Positions 17,048-27,304 of a stretch of 64,000 bases of DNA are shown here, one piece after another (position 1 is the first letter of the stretch; the number at the start of each line of letters is the position of its first letter). Source of the DNA: Rhizobacter sp. Root1238. Its GTDB lineage: Bacteria; Pseudomonadota; Gammaproteobacteria; Burkholderiales; Burkholderiaceae_C. The DNA is taken from the NCBI RefSeq assembly GCF_001425825.1, contig NZ_LMDM01000002.1:1-64000 (forward strand), read 5' to 3'. A program made the position numbers and the translations under genes. The notes under the pieces are model-generated. The model saw nothing but the letters and a program-made list of their open reading frames with translations, did no database searches and was not told the DNA's origin.

Positions 17048-17938
17048 ATGCGTGTATTCGTGACCGGAGCCACCGGCTTCATCGGGGCCGCCATCGCGCG
17101 TGAATTGAGGGCCGCGGGGCACCAGGTGCTCGGGCTGGCGCGCAACGACGCGGCGGTCGCCGCGTTGTCGGCGATGGGCGTCGAGGCGCACCGCGGCGAG
17201 CTGTCGGACACCGCCAGCCTGGTCGCCGGCGCACGGGCCTGCGACGGCGTGATCCACATGGCCTTCATCCACGACTTCAAGGCCTATGCGGCGTCGGTCG
17301 AGACCGACCTGCGCGCGGTCGATGCGCTGGTGCAGGCGCTGGAGGGCAGTGGCAAGCCCTTGATCTCGACCTGCGGCACAGCCGTGCTGGGGGGCGGCCG
17401 CATCGGCACCGAAGCCGATGCACCGACACCGGGCTCGGCGGGCTATATGCGGGCCGCGTCGGAGGCCAAGGTGCTGGCCGCCGCGGCGCGCGGCGTTCGA
17501 GCGAGCGAGGTGCGGCTCGCGCCGTCGGTGCACGGCGCCGGCGACCACGGCTTCGTGCCGATGCTGATCGACCTCGCTCGCCGCAAGGGGGTCGCCGCGT
17601 ACGTGGGCGACGGCGCGAACCGCTGGCCGGCGGTGCATCGCTCGGACGCCGCGCGGCTGTACCGGCTCGCGCTCGAGCGGGCGGCGCCGGGCTCGCGCCT
17701 GCATGGCGTCGCCGAGCAGGGCGTGCCGATGCGCGAGATCGCCGAGCAGATCGGCCGAGGCCTCGGCGTGCCGGTGCGCAGCCTTGGCGTCGACGAAGCC
17801 CGTGCGCATTTCGAGTGGATGACCGGCTTCGTCGCGATGGACAACCCGTGCAGCAGCGAGATCACGCGCGCCGCGCTGGGATGGCAACCGAGCGGGCCGG
17901 GCTTGCTGGAGGACATGCGGGACAACGGGTACTTTTGA
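17048..17938 (+). CDS. NAD-dependent epimerase/dehydratase-like SDR
   Basis: 296 aa extended/atypical SDR. The cofactor motif is at the start (MRVFVTGATGFIGAAIAREL, TGxxGxxG). Further on are DGVIHMAFIHDF, STCGTAVLGGG, YMRAASEAKVLAAA (YxxxxxxxK region) and VHRSDAARLYRLALE, matching proteins annotated as nucleoside-diphosphate-sugar epimerases. The active-site Tyr seems to be in the GYMRAASEAK stretch, not a canonical YxxxK, as often in this subgroup. A GGGAG site precedes the ATG. It is divergent from the MmyB-type regulator and followed by the tandem repeat block. Confidence 0.82.
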   Translation: MRVFVTGATGFIGAAIARELRAAGHQVLGLARNDAAVAALSAMGVEAHRGELSDTASLVAGARACDGVIHMAFIHDFKAYAASVETDLRAVDALVQALEGSGKPLISTCGTAVLGGGRIGTEADAPTPGSAGYMRAASEAKVLAAAARGVRASEVRLAPSVHGAGDHGFVPMLIDLARRKGVAAYVGDGANRWPAVHRSDAARLYRLALERAAPGSRLHGVAEQGVPMREIAEQIGRGLGVPVRSLGVDEARAHFEWMTGFVAMDNPCSSEITRAALGWQPSGPGLLEDMRDNGYF

Positions 17939-17949
17939 CGCCGCATCCG

Positions 17950-18257
17950 TTCGGGCTGAGCTCGTCGAAGCCTTGGTGCGATGCGGGCAGGCCCTTCGAC
18001 AGGCTCAGGGTGAACGGGTTGTCCCCGTTCGGGCTGAGCTCGTCGAAGCCTTGGTGCGATGCGGGCAGGCCCTTCGACAGGCTCAGGGCGAACGGGTTGT
18101 CCCCCGTTCGGGCGGAGCTTGTCGAAGCCTCGGTGCGATGCGGGCAGGCCCTTCGACAGGCTCAGGGTGAACGGGTTGTCCCCCGTTCGGGCTGAGCTCG
18201 TCGAAGCCTTGGTGCGATGCGAGCAGGCCCTTCGACAGGCTCAGGGCGAACGGGTTG
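17950..18257. repeat. Four tandem copies of a 78-79 bp REP-like unit
   Basis: Units begin at 17950, 18028, 18107 and 18186, each starting TTCGGGCTGAGCTCGTCGAA (with minor changes) and containing the inverted counterpart CCCTTCGACAGGCTCAGGG before the next copy. The two arms are imperfect inverted repeats, so every unit can fold back. The copies differ at only a few bases, indicating recent tandem expansion. The block fills the gap between two converging genes (epimerase-like and dgdA). The same sequence recurs in another arrangement at 29.8-30.0 kb. Confidence 0.93.
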
Positions 18258-18260
18258 GGG

Positions 18261-19601
<1,341 letters not shown>

Positions 19602-19616
19602 TTACGCACCGGCACC

Positions 19617-19630
19617 CGCTTCGTGAAGCG
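19617..19630. promoter_or_regulatory. Candidate DgdR operator palindrome
   Basis: CGCTTCGTGAAGCG is a perfect 6-2-6 inverted repeat in the 96-base region between divergent dgdA and dgdR. It includes the T-N11-A type symmetry of LysR-family sites. The position between the two starts fits a shared operator; binding is inferred. Confidence 0.4.
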
Positions 19631-19667
19631 AATAGTTTTGGAACGAGCCATCAGGAGAACTCATACC

Positions 19668-20525
19668 GTGGGCCAATCCCTCGACATCGACCTGCTGCGC
19701 AGCTTCGTTGCGATCGCCGAGACCGGCGTGCTGGGCCAGGCGGCCGCGCGCGTCGGGCGCACGCAGTCGGCGCTGAGCATGCAGATGCAGCGGCTGGAGG
19801 GCGTGGTCGAGCAGCCGCTGCTGTTTCGCACCGGCCGCGGGGTCACGCTCACCGCGGCCGGCGAGCGGCTGCTGGCTCACGCGCGGCAGCTGCTCGGGCT
19901 GCACGACGAGACGCTGGCCGAGCTGCGTGGCGAACAGCTGTCGGGCGTGTTGCGCTTCGGCTGCCCGGACGACTATGCGGTGGTGTTCCTGCCGCACTTG
20001 CTGCGCGGCTTCGCGAGCCTGAACCCGCGCGTGCAGCTGGAGGTGGTGTGCGCGCCGACGCCGCGGCTGCGCGAGCTGCTGGCGCGGCATGCGATCGACC
20101 TGGCGCTGGTGTCGGTCACCGGCCACCTGGAGGGCGCCGACGCGATCCGCCGCGAGCCGCTGGTGTGGGTCGGGCAGCGCGGCGGCAGTGCGGCGTCGCT
20201 CGACCCGCTGCCGCTGGCGCTCGGCGCGCCGGACGCGTTCGACCACCAGGCGCCGCGCCAGGCGCTCGAAGCGGCCGGTCGCGCGTACCGGCTGGCCTGC
20301 GCGAGCAGCAGCCTCGCGGGACTGGTCGCGATGGCGCGCTCGGGGCAGGCGGTCACGGTGCTGACGCAGACCGCCGTGCCCGACGATCTGCAGGTGCTGC
20401 CGGCCGGTGCCGACCTGCCCGCGCTGCCGACGGTCGGCATCGCACTGGCGTTCGACCGCGAGCAGCCGTCGGCCCTGGTGTCGGCCTTCGGCGCGCACGT
20501 GCGGCAGGCATTGCCGCAGGCCTGA
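19668..20525 (+). CDS. dgdR: LysR-family regulator, probable DgdR
   Basis: 285 aa. The N-terminal winged helix-turn-helix is plain (LDIDLLRSFVAIAETGVLGQ, ARVGRTQSALSMQMQRLEG), followed by the periplasmic-binding-protein-like effector domain (LSGVLRFGCPDDYAVVFLP). GTG at 19668 is chosen because AGGAG lies 10 bases upstream and the product then begins directly before the HTH; the upstream in-frame start at 19623 adds a non-native extension. Divergent pairing with dgdA matches the Burkholderia arrangement, in which DgdR represses dgdA until 2-methylalanine is present. Confidence 0.85.
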   Translation: MGQSLDIDLLRSFVAIAETGVLGQAAARVGRTQSALSMQMQRLEGVVEQPLLFRTGRGVTLTAAGERLLAHARQLLGLHDETLAELRGEQLSGVLRFGCPDDYAVVFLPHLLRGFASLNPRVQLEVVCAPTPRLRELLARHAIDLALVSVTGHLEGADAIRREPLVWVGQRGGSAASLDPLPLALGAPDAFDHQAPRQALEAAGRAYRLACASSSLAGLVAMARSGQAVTVLTQTAVPDDLQVLPAGADLPALPTVGIALAFDREQPSALVSAFGAHVRQALPQA

Positions 20526-20526
20526 T

Positions 20527-20542
20527 GCCCGACGAGTCGGGC
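20527..20542. terminator. Hairpin between converging genes
   Basis: GCCCGACGAGTCGGGC forms a perfect 7-bp stem with a 2-base loop, just after the dgdR stop and before the end of the convergent lipoprotein gene. No T-run follows on either strand, so it may be only a weak or factor-assisted terminator. Confidence 0.35.
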
Positions 20543-20558
20543 TGTTCGACGGACCCGG

Positions 20559-21476
20559 TCAGTGGATCACGCCGCTGGCCGACGAAGCCGGCGGCGACGG
20601 CGGGGTCGGCGTCGGCTTGAACAGCGCGGTGGCCTGCCAGGTGCCGGTGTCGTCGGTGGCCGGGCCGGCGAGCGTGCCCGCCAGGCTGCCATCGGCGGCC
20701 AGCGTGCCGGTGCCGGTCAGCACGGTGTCGCCGGCCGTCAGCTTCAGCGTCAGGCTGCCGTCGGCGGCTTGCGTGCCGGTCACGTCGTAGACCGTCTTGC
20801 GGCCATGCTGCTTGCCGCCGTGGCTGCCCCACAGCCCGATGCTGCTCGCATCGCCGCCGGCCGCCACCACCTTCTCCTGGTAGCTGGTGACCAGCGCGGT
20901 GCTGTCGGTCTTGAACTGCTCGGTGCGGGTCTTCACCGCATCGATGAAGGTCTTGATCGCAGCACGCTGGGCCTCGTTCAGGCGGTGGCCGGCATCGGGT
21001 GTCGCGGCGGCTTCAAGCGCGGCCTTCAGCGTCGCCTGCAGCGCCTCGACGTCGGTCTTGTACGCGGTCTTCAGTGCTTCCAGTGCGGTGGTGAATTCGG
21101 CTTGCAGCGCGAGCACCGCATCGCTCGGTGCGGCGGTCAGCTTGCCGCCGATCAGCTTGCCGGTGAGGGCGGTGCTGCCGTCGTCCTGCGCGACGCTCTG
21201 CAGCACCAGCGTGCCGTCGAGCGCCTGGCCGGCGTCGGTGCCGGCAGCGATCTTGGCCGCGAAGGTGTACAGCGCGGCTTCGACATGGCTGCCGTTGAAG
21301 CGGCTGCTTTCACCGGTGCTGGTTTTCACCGACAGGCCGGTGGCGGACTCGCTGACGGTGACCGATGCGGCCGACTCGTTGTCGGCGCTCTTGTCGGCGC
21401 CGCCGCAACCGAAGAGCAGGGCGCTGGCCAAGGCCAGGGCGGACCAGGTGAATGCGGGGGCGAATTTCGATGTCAT
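20559..21476 (-). CDS. Predicted lipoprotein, 305 aa
   Basis: The N terminus (MTSKFAPAFTWSALALASAL, then LFGCGG) is a lipoprotein signal with the lipobox Cys near residue 24. After a Ser/Thr/Asp-rich linker, residues ~110-215 are strongly helical (AVLALQAEFTTALEALKTAY, VEALQATLKAALEAA), probably a long coiled coil. A C-terminal beta domain (LTLKLTAGDTVLTGTGTL) and a Pro/Ser tail follow. No known family recognised. It is A/T/K-rich but in the normal codon style of the window. Likely anchored in the inner leaflet of the outer membrane. Confidence 0.72.
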   Translation of the reverse strand: MTSKFAPAFTWSALALASALLFGCGGADKSADNESAASVTVSESATGLSVKTSTGESSRFNGSHVEAALYTFAAKIAAGTDAGQALDGTLVLQSVAQDDGSTALTGKLIGGKLTAAPSDAVLALQAEFTTALEALKTAYKTDVEALQATLKAALEAAATPDAGHRLNEAQRAAIKTFIDAVKTRTEQFKTDSTALVTSYQEKVVAAGGDASSIGLWGSHGGKQHGRKTVYDVTGTQAADGSLTLKLTAGDTVLTGTGTLAADGSLAGTLAGPATDDTGTWQATALFKPTPTPPSPPASSASGVIH

Positions 21477-21622
21477 GTTCGAACTCCTCTGATTGAGTTG
21501 TGGGTCTCGGGCAGCGCAATGTAGGAGCGCGCGCCGGCGCTGTCGCGGCTTCGTAAGCCGCATCGGCCGGCACTTACCAATTGCAGCGGAAGCAGGTGAA
21601 GTGCTTACGCGCCGCACCGAAA

Positions 21623-22573
21623 TCACACGACTGTGTCGCCGCTGAAATGAACGGTCACCCTGCGGATGCGGCCGGCGCCGGCCTTCTCGATCGCGCGATC
21701 GATCACCTGGATCGAGCGCTCGCACGCCAGCGCGAACTGCTGCGCGAACCACAGCACCCAGTCGGTTGCGTCGCCGTTGCCGCGCTGGGCGGCGTTCAAT
21801 GCGTCGTAGTAGTCCTTGCGCGACGCGAGCAGCTGGCGCGACAGGCTGTACAGCCGCACCGCGACGCGGTGGTCTTGCGCGAGCGCCATGTCGACGAGCG
21901 CGCGGCCGACGCGGCCGTTGCCGTCCTCGAACGGATGGATGGTCTCGTACCAGAGGTGGGCCAGCGCGGCACGCGCCAGCCCGTCGAGCGGAGGCAGGCG
22001 GCCCGGCACCGGCGTGGTCTTCGCGAACCACGCGAGAAAACGGTCCATCTCCTTCGCGACCCGGCGCGACGGCGGGGCGTCGTAGCTGACCACCTCGTGG
22101 CCGGGCAGGCCGGTGACGATCTGCATCGGCCCGGACCGATAGCGGCCCACGGCGACGGGGCGGGTGCCGCCCGCCCCGCCGGCGAACAGGGCCGACTGCC
22201 AGCGCTGCAGGCGCTCGCCGTCGAGCGGCGCCGCAAACCCGTTCATCGCATCGTCGAGCACCTCGACCAGGCCTTCGACCTGGCGGTCGCGAGGGCCGGT
22301 CGCGTCCAGTCCGAGCTGGCGCAACACCGAGGACCGCACCGCGGCGAGGTCGAGACGCTCGCCCTGGATGGCGGCGGTGGAGATCACTTCGTCTTCCATC
22401 AGCTCGCGCGCGACCTGCCCGTCGCGCTCGATGCCGATCGCCAGCGCCTTGCCTTCGACCACGCCTTGCAGGCGGCGGGCGTGCGCCAGCGCAGGCCCCA
22501 CCCGCTGGTGGTCGAAGGTCAGCGCAGGCCAGCTCGACCGCTGCCAGACATAGAGGCGCCGGGTGGAAACCAT
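21623..22573 (-). CDS. Fic-family protein with DUF4172 N domain
   Basis: 316 aa. The catalytic Fic motif HPFEDGNGRVGR (HxFxDGNGRxxR) is intact at residues 213-224, so AMP or other nucleotide transfer to target proteins is possible. The N-terminal ~100 residues resemble DUF4172, which usually contains the inhibitory helix motif (S/T)xxxE(G/N). Here the corresponding stretch reads TAAIQGE (residues 66-72), with Gln at the inhibitory Glu position. The start at 22573 gives MVSTRRLYVWQR; the longer reading overlaps no ribosome binding site. It is divergent from the ABC transporter operon. No antitoxin gene is adjacent. Confidence 0.85.
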   Translation of the reverse strand: MVSTRRLYVWQRSSWPALTFDHQRVGPALAHARRLQGVVEGKALAIGIERDGQVARELMEDEVISTAAIQGERLDLAAVRSSVLRQLGLDATGPRDRQVEGLVEVLDDAMNGFAAPLDGERLQRWQSALFAGGAGGTRPVAVGRYRSGPMQIVTGLPGHEVVSYDAPPSRRVAKEMDRFLAWFAKTTPVPGRLPPLDGLARAALAHLWYETIHPFEDGNGRVGRALVDMALAQDHRVAVRLYSLSRQLLASRKDYYDALNAAQRGNGDATDWVLWFAQQFALACERSIQVIDRAIEKAGAGRIRRVTVHFSGDTVV

Positions 22574-22696
22574 GAGCCGAATTCTAGGGGTCTCGGCTCG
22601 GCTCACGAGCCGTCGACAGGGGCGTGGCACACAGCTTGCAACCCTGCCGGTCTTCTGCCCGAGAACACGAATATGTCGTTGAGATCATGTTTGCAT

Positions 22697-22713
22697 GCGC
22701 TTCGCTGAAGCGC
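22697..22713. promoter_or_regulatory. Palindrome upstream of the peptide transporter operon
   Basis: GCGCTTCGCTGAAGCGC has perfect 7-base arms around GCT, in the region between the Fic gene and the first transporter gene (ATG 22769). It may be an operator or a leader hairpin; nothing in the sequence decides between these. Confidence 0.3.
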
Positions 22714-22768
22714 TTGCGGCGGTGCGTTGTGCCCAGCGCTTGCGGTCGGCCGTGAAGGACAAGGCGCC

Positions 22769-23740
22769 ATGACGGCCCTGCTCGAAGTGCGCCAATTGCG
22801 CACCATCTTCAGGACAGACGACGGCGAATTCCCCGCGGTCGACGGCGTCAGCTTCGAGGTGCAGGCCGGTCGCACGCTCGCGATCGTCGGCGAGTCGGGC
22901 TGCGGCAAGAGCGTGACCTCGCTGTCGATCATGGGCCTGGTGCCGTCGCCGCCCGGGCGCATCGAGGGCGGCTCGATCCGCTTCGAAGGCCGCGAGCTGG
23001 TGGGCGCGCCGGCCCGGCAGATGCAGGACCTGCGCGGCAACGGCATCGCGATGATCTTCCAGGAGCCGATGTCGTCGCTGAACCCGGTGTTCACGATCGG
23101 CGAGCAGATCGTCGAGGGCCTGCTGCGCCACCGCCGCATCGACCGCAGCGAAGCCCGCGAACAGGCCCTCGCGATGCTGCGCAAGGTGCGCATCCCGGCG
23201 CCCGAGCAGCGCTTCGACGAGCACCCGCACCAGCTCTCCGGCGGCATGCGCCAGCGCGCGATGATCGCGATGGCGCTCGCCTGCGAGCCGCGGCTGCTGA
23301 TCGCCGACGAGCCGACCACCGCGCTCGACGTGACGATCCAGGCGCAGATCCTTTCGCTGATGCGCTCGCTGCAGCAGGAGACCGGCACCGCCGTCATCCT
23401 GATCACGCACGACCTGGGGGTGGTGGCCGAGGTGGCCGACGAGGTGGTCGTGATGTATGCCGGGCGCATCGTCGAGCGCGCACCGGTGCAGGCCTTGTTC
23501 GAGGCGCCGCAGCATCCGTACACGATCGGCCTGCTCGGTGCGGTGCCGCGGCTCGACGGCGAACGCACGCGGCTCGCATCGATCGACGGCCAGGTGCCGA
23601 GCCCGCTGCGTCGCCCGCCGGGCTGCAGCTTCGCCGACCGCTGCCCGTTCGTCGAGCCGCGCTGCCGCGAGGCCGCGCCCGAGTTGTACGAGCTCGCGCC
23701 GCGCCATGAGGCGGCCTGCTGGAGGGCCCCATTGCCATGA
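22769..23740 (+). CDS. Peptide ABC transporter ATPase, DppD type
   Basis: 323 aa. Walker [10 protein letters not shown]-loop ([10 protein letters not shown]), signature LSGGMRQR, Walker [13 protein letters not shown] and the switch His ([12 protein letters not shown]) are all in order. The C-terminal oligopeptide/dipeptide extension with [14 protein letters not shown] matches the DppD/OppD Cys cluster. The ATG at 22769 is the second in frame and sits closest to the family start. It is the first gene of a six-gene operon and overlaps the next by 4 bases (ATGA). Confidence 0.88.
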   Translation: MTALLEVRQLRTIFRTDDGEFPAVDGVSFEVQAGRTLAIVGESGCGKSVTSLSIMGLVPSPPGRIEGGSIRFEGRELVGAPARQMQDLRGNGIAMIFQEPMSSLNPVFTIGEQIVEGLLRHRRIDRSEAREQALAMLRKVRIPAPEQRFDEHPHQLSGGMRQRAMIAMALACEPRLLIADEPTTALDVTIQAQILSLMRSLQQETGTAVILITHDLGVVAEVADEVVVMYAGRIVERAPVQALFEAPQHPYTIGLLGAVPRLDGERTRLASIDGQVPSPLRRPPGCSFADRCPFVEPRCREAAPELYELAPRHEAACWRAPLP

Positions 23741-24819
23741 GCGATCCCATCGGCGATCCGTTGTTGAAGGTGGAGGGCCTGGTCAAGCACTTCCCAGTGC
23801 GCCGCGGGCTGTTCGGCCGCGCGAAGGGCGCGGTGCGCGCGGTCGACGGCGTCGACCTGGTGATCGAGCGCGGCGAGACGCTGGGCGTGGTCGGTGAATC
23901 GGGTTGCGGCAAGTCGACGCTGGGCCGGCTGGTGCTGCGGCTGATCGAGCCGAGCGCCGGGCAGGTGCGCTTCGACGGGCAGGACCTGGGCACGCTCGAC
24001 GCCGCCGCATTGCGTGCGCGGCGCCGCGCGATGCAGATCATCTTCCAGGACCCGTTCTCGTCGCTGAACCCGCGCATGACGGTCGGCCAGACGCTCACCG
24101 AACCGCTGATGCTGCACGGCCTGCACGCCGGCCGGCACCGCGAGCGCGTCGCCGAGCTGCTGCACACCGTGGGGCTCGCGTCCGAGCATGCGCAGCGCTT
24201 TCCGCACGAGTTCTCCGGCGGGCAGCGCCAGCGCATCGGCATCGCGCGGGCGCTGGCGGTCGAGCCCCGGCTGATCGTCTGCGACGAGGCGGTGTCGGCG
24301 CTCGACGTCTCGGTGCAGGCGCAGGTGGTGAACCTGCTGCAGGACCTGCAGCGCCGCTTCGGCATCGCCTACCTGTTCATCGCGCACGACCTGGCGGTGG
24401 TCAAGCACATCGCGACGCGGGTCGCGGTGATGTACCTCGGCCGCGTGGTCGAACTGGCCGACAAGCGCGCGCTGTTCGCGGCGCCGCGGCACCCCTACAC
24501 GCAGGCGCTGCTGTCGGCGATTCCGCGCCCTTTCCCGGTTCGGGAGCCCGGGCCGGAACGCCAGCGCGTGCTGCTGGCCGGCGATGTGCCGAGCCCCGTC
24601 AACCCGCCCACGGGCTGCCATTTCCACACCCGCTGTGCGCATGCGCGCGAGCGCTGCGTGCAGCAGGCGCCGCCGCTCGAGCTGCACGACGGCCATGCGG
24701 TCGCCTGCCATTTCTGGCGCGAGCTGCCGGCGTCGCCGCCGTTGAATCCGGCGACCGCGGCCACGCCGGCCAGCCTCCGTCTCGCCCGCCTGCAAGCGGC
24801 TTTCGAACCCACCCCTTGA
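23737..24819 (+). CDS. Peptide ABC transporter ATPase, DppF type
   Basis: 360 aa. Walker [10 protein letters not shown]-loop [14 protein letters not shown], signature [15 protein letters not shown], Walker [13 protein letters not shown] and switch His ([12 protein letters not shown]) are present. The C-terminal Cys region ([14 protein letters not shown]) is that of DppF/OppF. The start overlaps the previous gene by ATGA, so the two ATPases are translationally coupled and should form the heterodimer powering the importer. The last ~35 residues form a Pro/Ala tail longer than usual. Confidence 0.88.
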   Translation: MSDPIGDPLLKVEGLVKHFPVRRGLFGRAKGAVRAVDGVDLVIERGETLGVVGESGCGKSTLGRLVLRLIEPSAGQVRFDGQDLGTLDAAALRARRRAMQIIFQDPFSSLNPRMTVGQTLTEPLMLHGLHAGRHRERVAELLHTVGLASEHAQRFPHEFSGGQRQRIGIARALAVEPRLIVCDEAVSALDVSVQAQVVNLLQDLQRRFGIAYLFIAHDLAVVKHIATRVAVMYLGRVVELADKRALFAAPRHPYTQALLSAIPRPFPVREPGPERQRVLLAGDVPSPVNPPTGCHFHTRCAHARERCVQQAPPLELHDGHAVACHFWRELPASPPLNPATAATPASLRLARLQAAFEPTP

Positions 24820-24838
24820 TCTGTTCCTGGAGTTGACG

Positions 24839-26353
24839 ATGACGCATCCGATGACCCGATGGCTCCCCGCGCTGCTGCTGGCGACCGTGCCCTGGCTGGC
24901 GCCGGCGCAGACGCTGCGCATCGGCCTGGCCGAAGACCCCGACGTGCTCGACCCGTCGCTCTCGCGCAGCTTCGTCGGCCGCGTGGTGTTCAGCGCGCTG
25001 TGCGACAAGCTGTTCGATGTCGACGAGAAGCTCGCGATCCAGCCGCAGCTGGCCACCGGCTACGACTGGTCGGCCGACAGCAAGACGCTGACGCTGAAAC
25101 TGCGCGCGGGCGTCACCTTCCACGACGGCGAGAAGTTCGACGCCGCGGCCGTCAAGTTCAACATCGAGCGCCACAAGACGCTGCCCGGCTCGAACCGCCG
25201 CGGCGAGCTCGCGCCGGTGGCCACCGTCGACGTGGTGGACCCGCTGACGGTGAAGCTGAACCTGTCGACACCGTTCTCGCCGCTGCTCGCGCAGCTGGCC
25301 GACCGGGCCGGCATGATGGTGTCGCCGAAGGCCGCGCAGGCGGCGGGCGACAAGTTCGGCACGAAGCCGGTGTGCGCCGGGCCGTTCAGGTTCGTCGAGC
25401 GCGTCGCGCAGGACCGCATGGTGTTCGAGCGCTACCCGGCCTACTGGAACAAGGACGCGATCCACTTCGACAAGATCGTCTACACGCCGATCCCCGATGC
25501 GACGGTGCGGCTGGCCAACCTCAAATCGGGCCAGCTCGATTTCATCGAGCGCGTGGCCTCCAGCGACATGGAGAAGCTGCAGGCCGACAAGAAGCTGAAG
25601 ACCTCCCGCATCACCGAGATCGGCTACCAGGGCATCACGATCAACCTGGCCAAGAGCGAGAAGGCGAAGCAGAACCCGCTGGGCCGCGACGCCCGCGTGC
25701 GCGAGGCGTTCGAGTTGTCGCTCGACCGCCAGGGCATCGCGCAGGTGGTGATGGACAACGAGGCGACGGTCGGCAACCAGTGGGTCGCGCCGGGCAATGC
25801 CTGGTACGCGAAGAACATGCCGGTGCCGAAGCGCGACATCGCGCGGGCGAAGGCCTTGCTGAAGGAGGCCGGCATCCCGAACCCGAGCTTCACGCTGGTG
25901 ACGCCGACCACGTCGGACGCGCAGCGCCTGGCGCTGGTGGTGCAGGCGATGACGCGCGAGGCCGGCTTCGACGTGAAGATCCAGGCCGCCGAATTCGCGA
26001 CCTCGCTGAACCTGGCCGACAAGGGCGACTTCGAGGCGCTGGTGCTGGCGTGGAGCGGCCGCGCCGATCCGGACGGCAACCTGTTCAGCTTCCACGGTTG
26101 CAAGCAGCCGCTGAACTACGCCGGGTATTGCGATGCCGAGACCGATGCACTGCTGAACCAGTCGCGCGCGCTGCGCGACCCGGCCGAGCGCAAGAAGGTG
26201 TTCGAGCGGGTTGCCGCGCGCGTGCTGAAGGAGCGGCCGATCGTCTACCTGTACCACCGCAACTGGCTGTGGGCCTACAACGCGAAGCTCGGCGGCGTGC
26301 GCAACGTGCCGGACGGGCTGTTGCGCGTCGGCGGCCTGAAACTCGCACCGTGA
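24839..26353 (+). CDS. Peptide-type extracellular solute-binding protein (SBP_bac_5)
   Basis: 504 aa. A signal peptide (MTHPMTRWLPALLLATVPWL, cleavage near APAQ) is followed by a family-5 solute-binding fold: DPDVLDPSLSRSFVGR, SADSKTLTLKLRAGVTFHDG, AAAVKFNIERHK, and GPFRFVER. TGGAG lies 6 bases before the ATG at 24839; the TTG at 24833 is too close to that site. It binds the substrate for the DppBCDF-like pump. The terminal gamma-glutamyltransferase suggests gamma-glutamyl peptides or glutathione as ligand, but this is inferred. Confidence 0.87.
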   Translation: MTHPMTRWLPALLLATVPWLAPAQTLRIGLAEDPDVLDPSLSRSFVGRVVFSALCDKLFDVDEKLAIQPQLATGYDWSADSKTLTLKLRAGVTFHDGEKFDAAAVKFNIERHKTLPGSNRRGELAPVATVDVVDPLTVKLNLSTPFSPLLAQLADRAGMMVSPKAAQAAGDKFGTKPVCAGPFRFVERVAQDRMVFERYPAYWNKDAIHFDKIVYTPIPDATVRLANLKSGQLDFIERVASSDMEKLQADKKLKTSRITEIGYQGITINLAKSEKAKQNPLGRDARVREAFELSLDRQGIAQVVMDNEATVGNQWVAPGNAWYAKNMPVPKRDIARAKALLKEAGIPNPSFTLVTPTTSDAQRLALVVQAMTREAGFDVKIQAAEFATSLNLADKGDFEALVLAWSGRADPDGNLFSFHGCKQPLNYAGYCDAETDALLNQSRALRDPAERKKVFERVAARVLKERPIVYLYHRNWLWAYNAKLGGVRNVPDGLLRVGGLKLAP

Positions 26354-26360
26354 TCCGCTG

Positions 26361-27302
26361 ATGTTCGAGTACCTCGTCAAGCGCGTCGCGACGCTGCTGC
26401 CGACGCTGCTGTTCGTCTCGATGCTGATCTTCGGGTTGCAGCAGCTGCTGCCCGGCGACCCGGCCAAGATCCTGGCCGGCGAAGACCAGGACCCGCAGGT
26501 GGTGGCCTACCTGCGCGCCAAGCTGCACCTGGACGAGCCGCTGCCGCTGCGCTATGCCCGCTGGGTGGGCGGCGTGCTGCAGGGCGACCTTGGCGAATCG
26601 GTGCGCAACCAGCAGCCGGTGACCGAGCTGATCCTGCAGAAGCTGCCGGTGACGGTGGAGCTGGCGCTGCTGGCGATGGCGATCGCGCTGCTGATCGGCA
26701 TCCCGTCGGGCATCGTCTCGGCGGTGGGGCGCGGCACGGCCTGGGACTGGGCCGCCAACGCGTTCGCGCTGTGGGGCATCTCGACGCCCAACTTCTGGCT
26801 CGGCATCCTGATGATCCTGCTGTTCTCGGTGCAGCTCGGCTGGCTGCCGGCGTCGGGCTACGTGAGCCCGTTCGAGGACCTGGGCGCCAACCTGGCCGCG
26901 ATGATCATGCCGGCCTTCGTGCTCGGCAACGCGATCGCCGCGGTGCTGATGCGCCACACGCGCAGCGCGATGCTGCAGGTGATGTCGGCCGACTACGTGC
27001 GCACCGCGCGCGCCAAGGGCCTGGGCGAGCGCACCGTGGTGCTGAAGCACGCGCTGCGCAACGCGCTGACGCCGATCATCACGCTCGGCGCGCTGGAGCT
27101 CGGCACGCTGCTGTCGGGCGCGGTGCTGACCGAGCAGGTCTTCACGATCCCGGGCTTCGGCAAGCTGGTGGTCGATGCGGTGTTCAACCGCGACTACGCG
27201 GTGGTGCAGGGCGTGGTGCTCGTCACCGCCAGTGCCTACATGCTGCTCAACCTGCTGGCCGACCTGGCCTACTTTGCGGTGAACCCGCGACTGAGGCGCT
27301 GA
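26361..27302 (+). CDS. Peptide ABC transporter permease, DppB type
   Basis: 313 aa with six predicted membrane helices. N-terminal MFEYLVKRVATLLPTLLFVS and LLPGDPAKIL are hallmarks of DppB/GsiC permeases. The EAA-like cytoplasmic loop (DYVRTARAKGLGERTVVLKH) contacts the ATPases. The gene follows the binding protein by 7 bases and precedes the second permease by 2. With its partner it forms the inner-membrane channel. Confidence 0.88.
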   Translation: MFEYLVKRVATLLPTLLFVSMLIFGLQQLLPGDPAKILAGEDQDPQVVAYLRAKLHLDEPLPLRYARWVGGVLQGDLGESVRNQQPVTELILQKLPVTVELALLAMAIALLIGIPSGIVSAVGRGTAWDWAANAFALWGISTPNFWLGILMILLFSVQLGWLPASGYVSPFEDLGANLAAMIMPAFVLGNAIAAVLMRHTRSAMLQVMSADYVRTARAKGLGERTVVLKHALRNALTPIITLGALELGTLLSGAVLTEQVFTIPGFGKLVVDAVFNRDYAVVQGVVLVTASAYMLLNLLADLAYFAVNPRLRR

Positions 27303-27304
27303 CG

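Noticed and set aside
17950-18257. CRISPR-like array
   Set aside because: Units are 78-79 bp with no unique spacers; the entire unit is repeated, so it is a tandem REP-like repeat.
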